From positions 3,189,907 through 3,253,906 of the forward strand of contig CP159373.1 in NCBI GenBank assembly GCA_032595685.2: 64,000 nt of DNA. Direction: 5' to 3'. Origin of the DNA: Candidatus Electrothrix aestuarii. GTDB lineage: Bacteria > Desulfobacterota > Desulfobulbia > Desulfobulbales > Desulfobulbaceae. Made by a program: the position numbers and the translations under genes. Below the pieces are notes generated by a model. The model was not told where the DNA came from and ran no database searches. It saw nothing but the letters and a program-made list of their open reading frames with translations. Below are positions 37,658 to 45,564 of the stretch, piece after piece (within the stretch, counting starts at the first letter, position 1; each line of letters begins with the position of its first letter).

Positions 37658-38401
37658 ATGATCAGGTACACCAGTGACAGACAGCTTACACTTGAAGGAT
37701 TCAGCCTTCCCTTTGGAGGCAAACTGAACCCTGACAACAGATGGATCAAATGGCATAAAGTTATTCCGTGGGATGAGTTCGCCATCAGATATTACCGAAC
37801 ATTGGACCCGCGTCAGGGGCGACCTGCCAAAAATGCCAGATTGGTGATCGGCGCGTTAATCATTAAACATAAGCTGACGCTCAGTGACGAAGAAACCGTA
37901 CTCCAGATTCAGGAGAACCCCTATCTTCAGTATTTTGTTGGGTTTTCTTCTTTTCAAGACAAGCAACCTCTAGCTCCGAGCCTGTTTGTTGAGATTCGAA
38001 AACGGATGGGAAAGGATGTCTTTTCTGCGTTTGAAGAAGTGATTTTGGAAAAACTTGCTCTCTCAAAGAAAAGTACGACAAATGAAGATGAAAAAGAGGA
38101 TAAGGGTGAGGAAGAGCCCGTTGAAAATAAGGGGAAAATGCTTGTCGATGCAACGGTTGCTGAGCAAGCGATTCGTTACCCGACTGATCTGAGTTTACTC
38201 AACGAAGCTCGTGAGATTTCCGAGCAGCTGATTGATGATCTGTACAAACAGAGTGGCTACCCCAAAAAGCCCAGGACATATCGGAGAGTTGCTCGCAAAA
38301 ACTACCTGAATCTGGCTAAAAAAAGAAACCAGGCAAAAAAATCTGCGGCGCGGACTTCGGCAGCAATTACAGTACGTCCGAAGAAATTTACGATATATTG
38401 A
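37658..38401 (+). CDS. IS-B copy 4 orfA, transposase N-terminal part
   Basis: 247 aa from the second ATG of the frame. DUF772-like N-terminal domain and acidic linker, then the first catalytic Asp (LVDATVAEQ). The remaining catalytic residues are in orfB, which in this copy is in the +1 frame after seven A. A joined protein would need +1 or -2 slippage, or transcript slippage on the A-run. Confidence 0.7.
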   Translation: MIRYTSDRQLTLEGFSLPFGGKLNPDNRWIKWHKVIPWDEFAIRYYRTLDPRQGRPAKNARLVIGALIIKHKLTLSDEETVLQIQENPYLQYFVGFSSFQDKQPLAPSLFVEIRKRMGKDVFSAFEEVILEKLALSKKSTTNEDEKEDKGEEEPVENKGKMLVDATVAEQAIRYPTDLSLLNEAREISEQLIDDLYKQSGYPKKPRTYRRVARKNYLNLAKKRNQAKKSAARTSAAITVRPKKFTIY

Positions 38402-38405
38402 TGAG

Positions 38406-39200
38406 TTGCTTGATAATGTTGGATCGGCACCTTTTCCACTTCCCCATCAGCAACAACGACAGTATTGGATCATTCAGCATGTGTATCGCCAGCAGGATGA
38501 GATGTACAAAAAACGAAAACGACGCTGCGATGACCGAATTGTTTCCATTGCCCAACCTCATGTACGACCAATAGTTCGTGGGAAAGCAGGTAAAAATGTG
38601 GAGTTCGGTGCCAAACTCAGCGTGAGCATGGTCGATGGTTTGGCTTTTGTCGATCATATTGGTTGGGATGCCTTCAACGAAGGCACGGATTTGCAGGCGC
38701 AGGTGGAAAACTACAAACGCCGAAATGGCTACTATCCTGCTGCAGTGCTTGCTGATCAAATTTACGGAACAAGAGAAAATCGTAAATATCTCAAAGAGAA
38801 AGGCATTCGATTTGGTGGTAAACGAATGGGCAGGTCCCCGAAAGAGACAGAAGAAAACAAAGAACGTCTTCGGGAACTGAAAGCACAACGGATTCGGGAT
38901 AGTCGAGAACGGATCCCCATTGAGGGGAAATTTGGCCAAGGAAAAAACGGCTACCGACTCAACTACATCCGGGCAAAACTTCAGAGAACCTCTGAAGCAT
39001 GGATTAACTGTATTTTCCTGGTCATGAATCTGATGGTTCTGCTCAGGAAGTTGCAGGAACAGCTTGAAAATTTATATCTTTCACGGTTTTTACTTTTACG
39101 CAGCCAGCTGAATCATATTAGCGCTCGATTTTTTGCGTTCTTTGAGCAAATGCCAAGGCAAGTCCTGCAGTATTGCCTGTATGAGAGGTTGGCTTTTTGA
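38406..39200 (+). CDS. IS-B copy 4 orfB, transposase C-terminal part
   Basis: 264 aa as read from an internal ATG, though the frame is open upstream to the A-run and there encodes LRRGLRQQLQYVRRNLRYID, a natural continuation of orfA. It has the second catalytic Asp (AVLADQIYGTRENRKYLKEKG split over strand and helix) and Glu in RIPIEGKFGQGKNG. Catalytic residues are thus divided between orfA and orfB, so a fused product is needed for transposition. Confidence 0.7.
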   Translation: MLDNVGSAPFPLPHQQQRQYWIIQHVYRQQDEMYKKRKRRCDDRIVSIAQPHVRPIVRGKAGKNVEFGAKLSVSMVDGLAFVDHIGWDAFNEGTDLQAQVENYKRRNGYYPAAVLADQIYGTRENRKYLKEKGIRFGGKRMGRSPKETEENKERLRELKAQRIRDSRERIPIEGKFGQGKNGYRLNYIRAKLQRTSEAWINCIFLVMNLMVLLRKLQEQLENLYLSRFLLLRSQLNHISARFFAFFEQMPRQVLQYCLYERLAF

Positions 39201-39214
39201 GGATGCTCTATTTA

Positions 39215-39699
39215 GTCGAGTACTTAGATTAACCCCAGAAAACAGGTCGGAATAGTTTCTTCGGAGATTTTAACGCGAAAAAAAGCCATCATTACGGCTA
39301 CGGATAACCTTACTAATCCAGAAACGTGCTGCTTTTCAACACCCTTTCAAAGTCGCGCCAACAGCGACAATGCGAGAAATTCGTGCCAAGATTCTCAAGG
39401 GCGAATTTAAGAAAAAATTCCCTCAAACTGAACACCCCGTTAATCAGCGGGCAGCTTGAAAATTCATAGTCTTAAGCAAAATTGATTGATACGGCTGTTT
39501 CATCATGTGGAGCAGTACAAACTTACGACTGTCGAGCTCCTTAAACTGAATGAGAAAAAGATACTCTTTATAATATCCTGAACCGGTTTGTAAATCAAGG
39601 AGTGAGCAGAGTGAGGAAAGGAAGGTGTTACTGTGGAGGGCCGAAGCTAGAAAACCACCGACTTCAAGGAATGAAGCCGGTGGTTCAAAGAAAAGAAAC
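39215..39699. other. IS remnants between IS-B copy 4 and purC
   Basis: Contains a third CTTTTCAACACCCTT (39332-39346), the IS-A end repeat, in front of a sequence unlike the other IS-A ends, so a related but diverged element end. A short frame (39370-39459, starting MREIRAKILKGEF) has no recognised family. A hairpin near 39650-39690 is listed separately. Confidence 0.5.
39650..39690 (-). terminator. purC terminator or IS200/IS605-type right-end hairpin
   Basis: On the minus strand the stem CCACCGGCTTCA / TGAAGTCGGTGG (one mismatch, 5-nt loop) is followed by TTTT, so it would terminate purC. On the plus strand the same bases read GGAATGAAGCCGGTGGTTC, a form common at right ends of IS200/IS605 elements, where it belongs to the guide-RNA scaffold of TnpB. 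No tnpB or tnpA is left here. Confidence 0.55.
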
Positions 39700-40590
39700 T
39701 TAGGCGGTCAGACGCTCCTGCGCTTCTTTATAGCGGGCAGCGGTTTTCTCCACGATCTCTGCTGGCAGAGGCGGGGGAGGCGGTTGCTTATCCCAATCTA
39801 AAGAGGAAAGGTAATCCCGCAGGAATTGCTTGTCAAAGCTTGGCTGACCCTGGCCTGGCTTGTACTCATCCATTGGCCAGAACCGGGAAGAATCCGGGGT
39901 TAGGACCTCATCAATCAGGATCAGCTCCCCATCGGCCATGCCAAGTTCGAACTTGGTATCAGCAATGATAATACCCTTGCTCCGGGCATATTCAGCAGCC
40001 TTCTCATAGAGACGGACGCTGATGTCCGCCATCTTGTCCGCGATCTCCTTACCCACGATCTCCTCCATCTTCGCAACAGAGATGTTCTCATCGTGCAGGC
40101 CCTGTTCCGCCTTGGTAGACGGGGTGAAGAGCGGCTGAGGAAATTTATCGGATTCTAGCATGCCTTCAGGCAGGGCAAAACCACAAACCGTGGTGTCTTT
40201 CTTGTATGCTGACCAGAAAGAACCGGAAATGTAGCCGCGAACGATGCACTCAATGGGCATAACCTTGGTGCGGCGCACCAGCATAGAACGGCCTTCCAAT
40301 TGATCCCGATATTGGTGACAAACCTCTGGGTACTGATCAACATCAGCAGAAATCAGATGGTTGGGCACGATATCAGCCAGCAGGTTGAACCAAAACAGGG
40401 AAATCTGGGTCAGGACCTTGCCCTTATCGATAATGGGATCATCCATGACCACGTCATAGGCAGATATTCTGTCTGTGGCGATCATGAGCAGTTTGTCTTC
40501 ATGACCGGGAATTTCATACATATCACGAACCTTACCGCGATGCAGTAGGTTCAGTTCCGGCAGGTCAGTCCGGATAACAGCAGTACTCAT
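39700..40590 (-). CDS. purC: Phosphoribosylaminoimidazole-succinocarboxamide synthase
   Basis: 296 aa from the ATG at 40590 ([20 protein letters not shown]). It joins aspartate to CAIR with ATP in purine synthesis. Family motifs: GKVRDMYEI (ATP-binding loop), [25 protein letters not shown], and the C-terminal [14 protein letters not shown]. The size and the SW...Y tail match the longer SAICAR synthetase type. A longer frame to 40656 crosses a REP-like hairpin and is unlikely to be translated. It lies downstream of adk, about 90 nt apart, on the same strand. Confidence 0.95.
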   Translation of the reverse strand: MSTAVIRTDLPELNLLHRGKVRDMYEIPGHEDKLLMIATDRISAYDVVMDDPIIDKGKVLTQISLFWFNLLADIVPNHLISADVDQYPEVCHQYRDQLEGRSMLVRRTKVMPIECIVRGYISGSFWSAYKKDTTVCGFALPEGMLESDKFPQPLFTPSTKAEQGLHDENISVAKMEEIVGKEIADKMADISVRLYEKAAEYARSKGIIIADTKFELGMADGELILIDEVLTPDSSRFWPMDEYKPGQGQPSFDKQFLRDYLSSLDWDKQPPPPPLPAEIVEKTAARYKEAQERLTA

Positions 40591-40616
40591 GGTATTTACT
40601 CGGTGGTGGTTACCCG

Positions 40617-40644
40617 GTAGGGGTACGGCGTGCCGTGCCCCTAC
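40617..40644. repeat. REP-like palindromic hairpin between adk and purC
   Basis: 28 bp with near-perfect dyad symmetry: GTAGGGG at one end, CCCCTAC at the other, ACGGC/GCCGT inside and one T-G mismatch. It shares the CCCCTAC end with the hairpins at 5074-5109. A dispersed intergenic repeat is the likely meaning. Confidence 0.5.
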
Positions 40645-40677
40645 GGTATCCTGCAACGGCGGGTTGCAGCGAATATC

Positions 40678-41325
40678 TTACAGGCTCAGCTCTTTTTTTA
40701 CAGCCTCGATAACCGCGTCGCTGGAGGTTGCCTCAACAGAGAGCAGTAGACCTTCTTTTTCGTAAAAACCGATCAGCGGTGCAGTCTTCTCGTTATAGGT
40801 TGCCAGACGATGGCTGATAGCCTCTTCGGTCTCGTCTTCGCGCTGAACAACCTTGGAACCACATTTGTCGCAGATGCCTTCCTGCTTGGGCGGGTTGGAC
40901 TTTACGTTGTAGATGGCCTGGCAGTCGCCGTTTTCACAGGTACGACGGGTGCAGAGACGATCCAGGATGATGTCCTTGGGTACGTCAATGTTGACAGCCT
41001 TGTCCAAGCTGATGTCCAGTTTTGCCATCAGCTCTTTCAGGGCTTCTGCCTGAGGAATGGTGCGGGGAAAACCGTCCAGCAGAAAACCGTTAGCACAGTC
41101 ATCTTCCTGAAGGCGTTTTTCCATAATGCCCATGATTAGGGAATCAGGAACCAAATCACCTCGTTTCATGTAGCCTTCAGCTTCTTTGCCCAGGTCGCTT
41201 CCGGCCTGAACAGCACCGCGCAGGATGTCGCCGGTGGAAATCTGCACTGAACCATCAATAGCGGTCAGCAGTTTAGCAACAGTTCCTTTGCCCGCGCCAG
41301 GCGCACCGAGAAGGATAAGCTTCAT
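40678..41325 (-). CDS. adk: Adenylate kinase
   Basis: 215-aa nucleotide kinase (AMP + ATP to 2 ADP). P-loop GAPGAGKGT at residue 7, AMP-binding STGDILRGA and GFPRTIPQAEAL, and the NVDV Walker B segment. The LID domain is of the long kind and carries paired Cys (RTCENGDC ... GICDKCGS), so a structural zinc is likely, as in many anaerobes and Gram-positives. GGAG is seen before the ATG. Confidence 0.96.
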   Translation of the reverse strand: MKLILLGAPGAGKGTVAKLLTAIDGSVQISTGDILRGAVQAGSDLGKEAEGYMKRGDLVPDSLIMGIMEKRLQEDDCANGFLLDGFPRTIPQAEALKELMAKLDISLDKAVNIDVPKDIILDRLCTRRTCENGDCQAIYNVKSNPPKQEGICDKCGSKVVQREDETEEAISHRLATYNEKTAPLIGFYEKEGLLLSVEATSSDAVIEAVKKELSL

Positions 41326-41761
41326 GGTATTCTCCTTGTAAGTATTCTTTCGATTTATTTATGATGTACTGATAAAGCAGGTCCTAACCTGAGGGGAGCC
41401 TTCTGTAAGGCATCTTGTTTGAGTTAGGCTACTTTTCTGTTGAAGATTAAGGGGTGAACTCACCTTAAGGGAAAATTGAACACCTTACACCATCTTTGCT
41501 TTTGATGGTAGGAAAAATAGAGCGGGAAGGAACTTTTTGATTTTTTGGGCTAAATTACAAATAAAATTATAAGGTAAAGGAGCTGGGGGTAGACAGGGAG
41601 AGTCTGTGTATAGATTACACTGCACCTGCAGTAATAATGCACATAAACAGACTCTCTCTTGTTTTACGAAAAGTAAAAGAATGGTACAGCTTCAGGAAAG
41701 AACCCTGAAAAGAAAGAATTTGTTGATATAAAACAAATATCTTTAACTATTGGAGCTGTTA
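41326..41761. other. Intergenic region upstream of adk with an inverted repeat
   Basis: 436 bp. A 10-bp inverted repeat, GAGAGTCTGT (41598-41607) / ACAGACTCTC (41647-41656), encloses 39 nt. It lies between the 3' end of the lipoprotein gene and the adk promoter. No T-run. No gene seen. Confidence 0.4.
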
Positions 41762-42319
41762 TTATTCACTTTCTCCGTATACATCGCAGCTATTATCAAC
41801 TATACCTCCGCAACTTGCATAGCAGTCGCGGTAATCTGCCTCGCATTTGGGAAATAATTTTTTTGTGTTAGGACAGGATTGAGTATCGTTGTAGCAATCA
41901 ACTGAACCTGAAGCTATGCACCGACCGAATTCTATCTCTGCCATTTTATTAAAATGTTCGCAGCTTTCATAGCGTTGTTGGGCCTCGTCTTTACATCTTT
42001 TTTCCCGTCGCTGGCAGAGCTTAATGCATCCATCGCCTGCGTAGTCTCCTGGAGGCATAAAAGTGTATGTGGGGGTGCAGTCTTCTTTGTTGTTAGTTTT
42101 TTCGGAGTCTGAATTTTTATTTTCGGAATCCGAATCTGAGGCTACGTATTTGTCTTCCTCAATGGGTGGTGGACATGTATTATAATATTGAGGATATACT
42201 TTGTTATGCCTCGCGCCATAGCCGAATGGGTTATAACCGTAACCAGGACCAAATGGTTGGCAGCCGCTTAGAATGAACAGTGCCAAGATTGTTATGGTAA
42301 CAAGTTTAAGTATTTTCAT
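41762..42319 (-). CDS. Cysteine-rich lipoprotein of unknown function
   Basis: 185 aa. Lipoprotein signal peptide with lipobox LSGC (Cys about residue 20), then a Gly/Tyr/Pro-rich stretch (FGPGYGYNPFGYGARHN), an acidic Ser/Asp/Glu/Asn linker and a C-terminal domain with about 12 Cys in a regular helical pattern (CIKLCQRREKRCKDEAQQRYESC, split by spacing of 3-9). The Cys spacing suggests disulfide-linked helices outside the cytoplasm. AAGGGGG precedes the ATG. It follows the four secreted paralogues on the same strand and may function with them at the cell surface. Family not recognised. Confidence 0.65.
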   Translation of the reverse strand: MKILKLVTITILALFILSGCQPFGPGYGYNPFGYGARHNKVYPQYYNTCPPPIEEDKYVASDSDSENKNSDSEKTNNKEDCTPTYTFMPPGDYAGDGCIKLCQRREKRCKDEAQQRYESCEHFNKMAEIEFGRCIASGSVDCYNDTQSCPNTKKLFPKCEADYRDCYASCGGIVDNSCDVYGESE

Positions 42320-42469
42320 GTTGTTATTTCCCCCTTACTCTTTGTGGTATTTTTTCCCGCGTGGGAAGGCAATAGAAAGTTTTCGCCGCTCTTGAACGAC
42401 TTTTAATAAATTTATTTTCAAAACTTATTTAAGCTATAATCTATTTTGCATTGTAAAACAAAAAAAATG

Positions 42470-43105
42470 TCAGGGACGTAATAAAAGCCACAGGATAGGG
42501 GGGATTGCTGAGGGGTTGCAGGCCTGCCATTTCAGCGTAAAAACTAATGCCTTATCTATGGTGTCCACGCTAATATAGCTGTCACTGCCCTCTGTCTGCA
42601 CCCTACTGTTTATTCGTAGGATAACATCTCGTGCCTGCGTCTGGCAGGCAGTATAATAACTGGGGTCCAGTGAGTCCAATTCTGTATAATTTATTCCGTT
42701 TGTCTCGTAAAATGTTGTTGTTTTAGTAATCTGGCTCTCTGTTTGACCGGCAAGAAAATATTCGCGATATAGTGCTGTCGCACCTTCGGCATATCCCCTC
42801 CAATCAGCAGTCAAAGTGGACACCTGAAAACCTGCCGGTACATGAACCGGCACAGCAAAGTTGCAGGAACTTTGCTTCAGACCGCTGACTGCGTTTATGG
42901 ATGGGTCTGCCGCGTCATACTGCTGAAACAAGATAGTTAGAGTGTTACTTCTCTCGCCTGCAACGGTAAACGATTTTTGCGGGCAGCCTGTACCTATTAC
43001 ATACATAGGTGCTTTGAAATACGGTTGCTCTTCAGCCGCGCAAGTGTGGTTGAAAACGAGTGCAGTAGCGGTAGCCAGAACTACAGAGAAAATGGGTTTT
43101 ATCAT
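42470..43105 (-). CDS. Secreted protein, DUF4360-like family, paralogue 4
   Basis: 211 aa with a Sec signal peptide. Core motifs shared by all four paralogues: YFKAP, GTGCP near residue 40, TLTILFQQYDAA, CNFAVPVHVPAGFQVSTLTADWRGYAEG and REYFLAGQ. Two conserved Cys (GTGCP and the SCNF position) probably pair. This copy is the most divergent: it lacks the RADDSPKGD segment, has an extra YYTACQ, and ends differently. No strong ribosome-binding site; the gap to the preceding copy is 37 nt, so it may be co-transcribed. The DUF4360 match is from memory of the GTGCP pattern, not a search. Confidence 0.65.
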   Translation of the reverse strand: MIKPIFSVVLATATALVFNHTCAAEEQPYFKAPMYVIGTGCPQKSFTVAGERSNTLTILFQQYDAADPSINAVSGLKQSSCNFAVPVHVPAGFQVSTLTADWRGYAEGATALYREYFLAGQTESQITKTTTFYETNGINYTELDSLDPSYYTACQTQARDVILRINSRVQTEGSDSYISVDTIDKALVFTLKWQACNPSAIPPILWLLLRP

Positions 43106-43142
43106 TTTTATTGGCAGAGTCTTTGCTTATGCGGCTGTTTTT

Positions 43143-43715
43143 TTAATTGTCAGCGCATTTTCGCCATGTTAGTTTTAAACTCATCATGTTTTTAATCGCA
43201 ATGTAACTGGGATTGCTCTCCGCCCGTATTGCAACGTTAACTCGCATAGGAACGTCTGTTCCACACTTCCCCCATACAGCAGTGCCATGCATAAGGTTGT
43301 CCCGCACGGTAAAGTCGCCTTTCGGGGAATCGTCAGCCCTTGGTCCTCTTTGACCGGCAAAAAAATACTCTCGACGCAGCTTGGTTCTCCCTTCGGCGTA
43401 TCCTTTCCAGGTCGCAGTCATAGTAGAAACCTGAAGACCCTGCGGTACATGGACAGGTATGACAAAGCTGCAGGAGGTACGCATCGTCCCGCTGGTAGCA
43501 TTATCTTTCGGCCTAGCTGCATCAAATTGATCAAATAAGATGGTTACAGTATCCTTGTTGTCCTCTGGAACAGTAATAGAATTGAATCCTGGACAACCTG
43601 TGCCTCTAAATTTTATCGGGGACTTGAAGTATACGGGAGAAGAAGAGAATGCGTAGGTGGTGGTAAACAGGATGCTGGCGAGGGCAGATAGAATAACCGT
43701 GTAGCATTTTCTCAT
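43143..43715 (-). CDS. Secreted protein, DUF4360-like family, paralogue 3
   Basis: 190 aa, signal peptide, then YFKSPIKFRGTGCPG, FDQFDAARPKDNATSG, CSFVIPVHVPQGLQVSTMTATWKGYAEG and FAGQRGPRADDSPKGD. It ends in a short basic LTWRKCADN with a third Cys. Closest to paralogue 1. Function unknown; a beta-rich extracellular fold is likely from the alternating pattern. Confidence 0.68.
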   Translation of the reverse strand: MRKCYTVILSALASILFTTTYAFSSSPVYFKSPIKFRGTGCPGFNSITVPEDNKDTVTILFDQFDAARPKDNATSGTMRTSCSFVIPVHVPQGLQVSTMTATWKGYAEGRTKLRREYFFAGQRGPRADDSPKGDFTVRDNLMHGTAVWGKCGTDVPMRVNVAIRAESNPSYIAIKNMMSLKLTWRKCADN

Positions 43716-43919
43716 AGTTTCATTCCTGTTAAGAACCAGAGAACCTCAGCAGAGAGAAGCAGGGCTTTTACAATCAATCGCTAAGATCTTAACGACATGG
43801 TCTTTAAACGAAAGACTACCTTGTTTTTCAAATTTTGGCTCTCTGATAAAAATAAGAAGCCCTGGCATCCAAAAGATGGCAGGACTTTAAAATATAAATA
43901 ACGACCTGCTGTGTCTCTG

Positions 43920-44501
43920 TCAATTACATTTCCTTGACTTCAAATGAAAAATTATCTTATTTTTCAAGTCAAGCGTGTCCACGGCGATATAGCTAGGGCT
44001 ACTTGCCGCCCGTACTGAGCTATTGATTCGTATAATCACATTTCCTGCTCCGCATTTGCTCCAAGTCGTATGCATCAAATTGTCCCGCAAGGAAAAGTCA
44101 CCTTTCGGGGAATCGTCAGCTCTTGGTCCTCTTTGGCCAGCAAAAAAATATTCGCGATGCAGCTTGGTCTTCCCCTCAGCGTATCCCCTCCAGTCCGCAG
44201 TCATAGTGGAAACCTGCCAACCCGCTGGCACATGAACCGGTATGGCAAAACTGCATGCGGTGCGCATCATACCGCTGGCAGCATTATTCTTCGGTCTTGC
44301 GGCATCAAATTGATCAAACAAAACTGTCAGGGTATCAGTGTTTTCACCTGAAACAGACATTGAATTATTCCCCGGACAACCTGTACCTCTTGCTTTCACA
44401 GGAGATTTGAAATACACAGAAGAACCTGCCAATGCTTGGCTGGCGACTAGTGCAATACTGGCAACCAATACTGCAAGAGTGAAGGCCTGTATTTTCTTCA
44501 T
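43920..44501 (-). CDS. Secreted protein, DUF4360-like family, paralogue 2
   Basis: 193 aa. Signal peptide (cleavage after SQALA near residue 25), the same motif order as its neighbours, and a C-terminal IIFHLKSRKCN. GAGGAG lies before the ATG, and a gap of about 200 bp follows, so this copy may have its own promoter or terminator. Confidence 0.7.
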   Translation of the reverse strand: MKKIQAFTLAVLVASIALVASQALAGSSVYFKSPVKARGTGCPGNNSMSVSGENTDTLTVLFDQFDAARPKNNAASGMMRTACSFAIPVHVPAGWQVSTMTADWRGYAEGKTKLHREYFFAGQRGPRADDSPKGDFSLRDNLMHTTWSKCGAGNVIIRINSSVRAASSPSYIAVDTLDLKNKIIFHLKSRKCN

Positions 44502-44620
44502 AATTTTTCTCCTCTCTATTGTTGATTCTTGACAAGAATGGATAAGCCCCGATCATCAATATGATGACGATAGAGGCTTGAAATGCTGCTTAGAAACAAT
44601 TTAACAACTTGCTTTCTCTA

Positions 44621-45199
44621 TCAACGGCCGCATTTTTTCCACTTCAAATGGAAAACTATCTTGTTTTTCAGATCAACCGTGTCAACTGCGATATAGCTGG
44701 GGTTACTTGTGGCGCGTACACTCGCATTAATTCGCATAGGGACGTCTGCTCCACATTTGCCCCATACAACAGTGCCATGTGCCAGATTATCATGCAAGGT
44801 ATAATCGCCTCTCGGGGAATCGTCAAGCCTTGGTCCTCTTTGACCGGCAAAAAAATACTCACGATGCAGCTTGGTTCTCCCTTCGGCGTATCCCCTCCAG
44901 TCCGCAGTCATGGTGGATACCTGAAGACCTTGTGGCACATGAACTGGTACAACAAAACTGCAGGAGGCACGCATCATACCGCTTGCAGCATTATTCTTCG
45001 GTCTTGCGGCATCAAATTGATCAAACAAAACAGTCATAGTGTCGGTACCTTCGCCAGAAACACTCACTGAATTGGGTCCAGGACACCCTGTGCCTCTAAA
45101 TTTCACAGGTGCTTTGAAATACACGGGCGGGCCAGCAAATGCTTGGCCTGCAAAAACTGTTAACACGACAAGAGCAAAAAAAACTTTCAACAGCTTCAT
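44621..45199 (-). CDS. Secreted protein, DUF4360-like family, paralogue 1
   Basis: 192 aa and the first gene of the array. AAGGAGG precedes the ATG, the best ribosome-binding site of the four. Signal peptide cut after GQAFA. Mature part: YFKAPVKFRGTGCPG, TMTVLFDQFDAARPKNNAASG, CSFVVPVHVPQGLQVSTMTADWRGYAEG, FAGQRGPRLDDSPRGD and the C-terminal FHLKWKKCGR. Long stretches are identical to paralogue 2, showing recent duplication. Confidence 0.72.
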   Translation of the reverse strand: MKLLKVFFALVVLTVFAGQAFAGPPVYFKAPVKFRGTGCPGPNSVSVSGEGTDTMTVLFDQFDAARPKNNAASGMMRASCSFVVPVHVPQGLQVSTMTADWRGYAEGRTKLHREYFFAGQRGPRLDDSPRGDYTLHDNLAHGTVVWGKCGADVPMRINASVRATSNPSYIAVDTVDLKNKIVFHLKWKKCGR

Positions 45200-45564
45200 G
45201 CTTCCTCCTTTCTTAGGAATTGATTGGTGTGCTACGATATAATATTTCAGGTCTATCGTAACATTGTGGAACGATAAAGGCGGATTAAAATATTTTGATG
45301 AGTATGAAATATTTATTTTTACGTTAATGTAAAATGTTACACTAACATGCTGGTTTGATTTTTCAAGCTAAAAAGATGGTTACGTAGAGGAAAATGATAG
45401 GGTGGTCTGTCTGAAGCAGAAAATGGGGGAGGAGGTGGCCCGGCCTAAACCGGGCACAGGGCGCTGAACTCTTGGTTCGTAAAGGGAGGACTCTTCTCCG
45501 GTCCAAGGAGGAGCCGGAGAAGTCTTTGCGAACCGTTTTTTTGTTGGAGCAAGTGAGGGATGAC
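45200..45564. other. Intergenic region between the secreted-paralogue array and amtB, with large hairpin
   Basis: A long hairpin, GGTTCG (45474-45479) with CGAACC (45529-45534) and inner arms rich in CTTCTCCGG / CCGGAGAAG, is followed on the plus strand by seven T. The neighbouring genes are on the minus strand, so it lies downstream of amtB but its T-run faces the other way. Upstream of the array nothing else was recognised. Confidence 0.45.

Larger units (their letters stand above)
37554..39211 (+). mobile_element. IS-B copy 4: complete element (1658 bp)
   Basis: Same ends as copy 1 and flanked by the 3-bp duplication TTA (37551-37553, 39212-39214), directly beside copy 3. Both orfA and orfB are full length. 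This is the only copy that could be active, if its two frames can be joined at the run of seven A (38335-38341). Confidence 0.78.

Noticed and set aside
33261-39211. Repeats as a CRISPR array
   Set aside because: The repeats are kilobase-long IS copies, not short regular repeats with spacers. No CRISPR array or cas gene is present in the window.
45473-45542. Hairpin plus T-run as the amtB terminator
   Set aside because: The T-run is on the plus strand while amtB is on the minus strand; kept only as a hairpin in the gap description.
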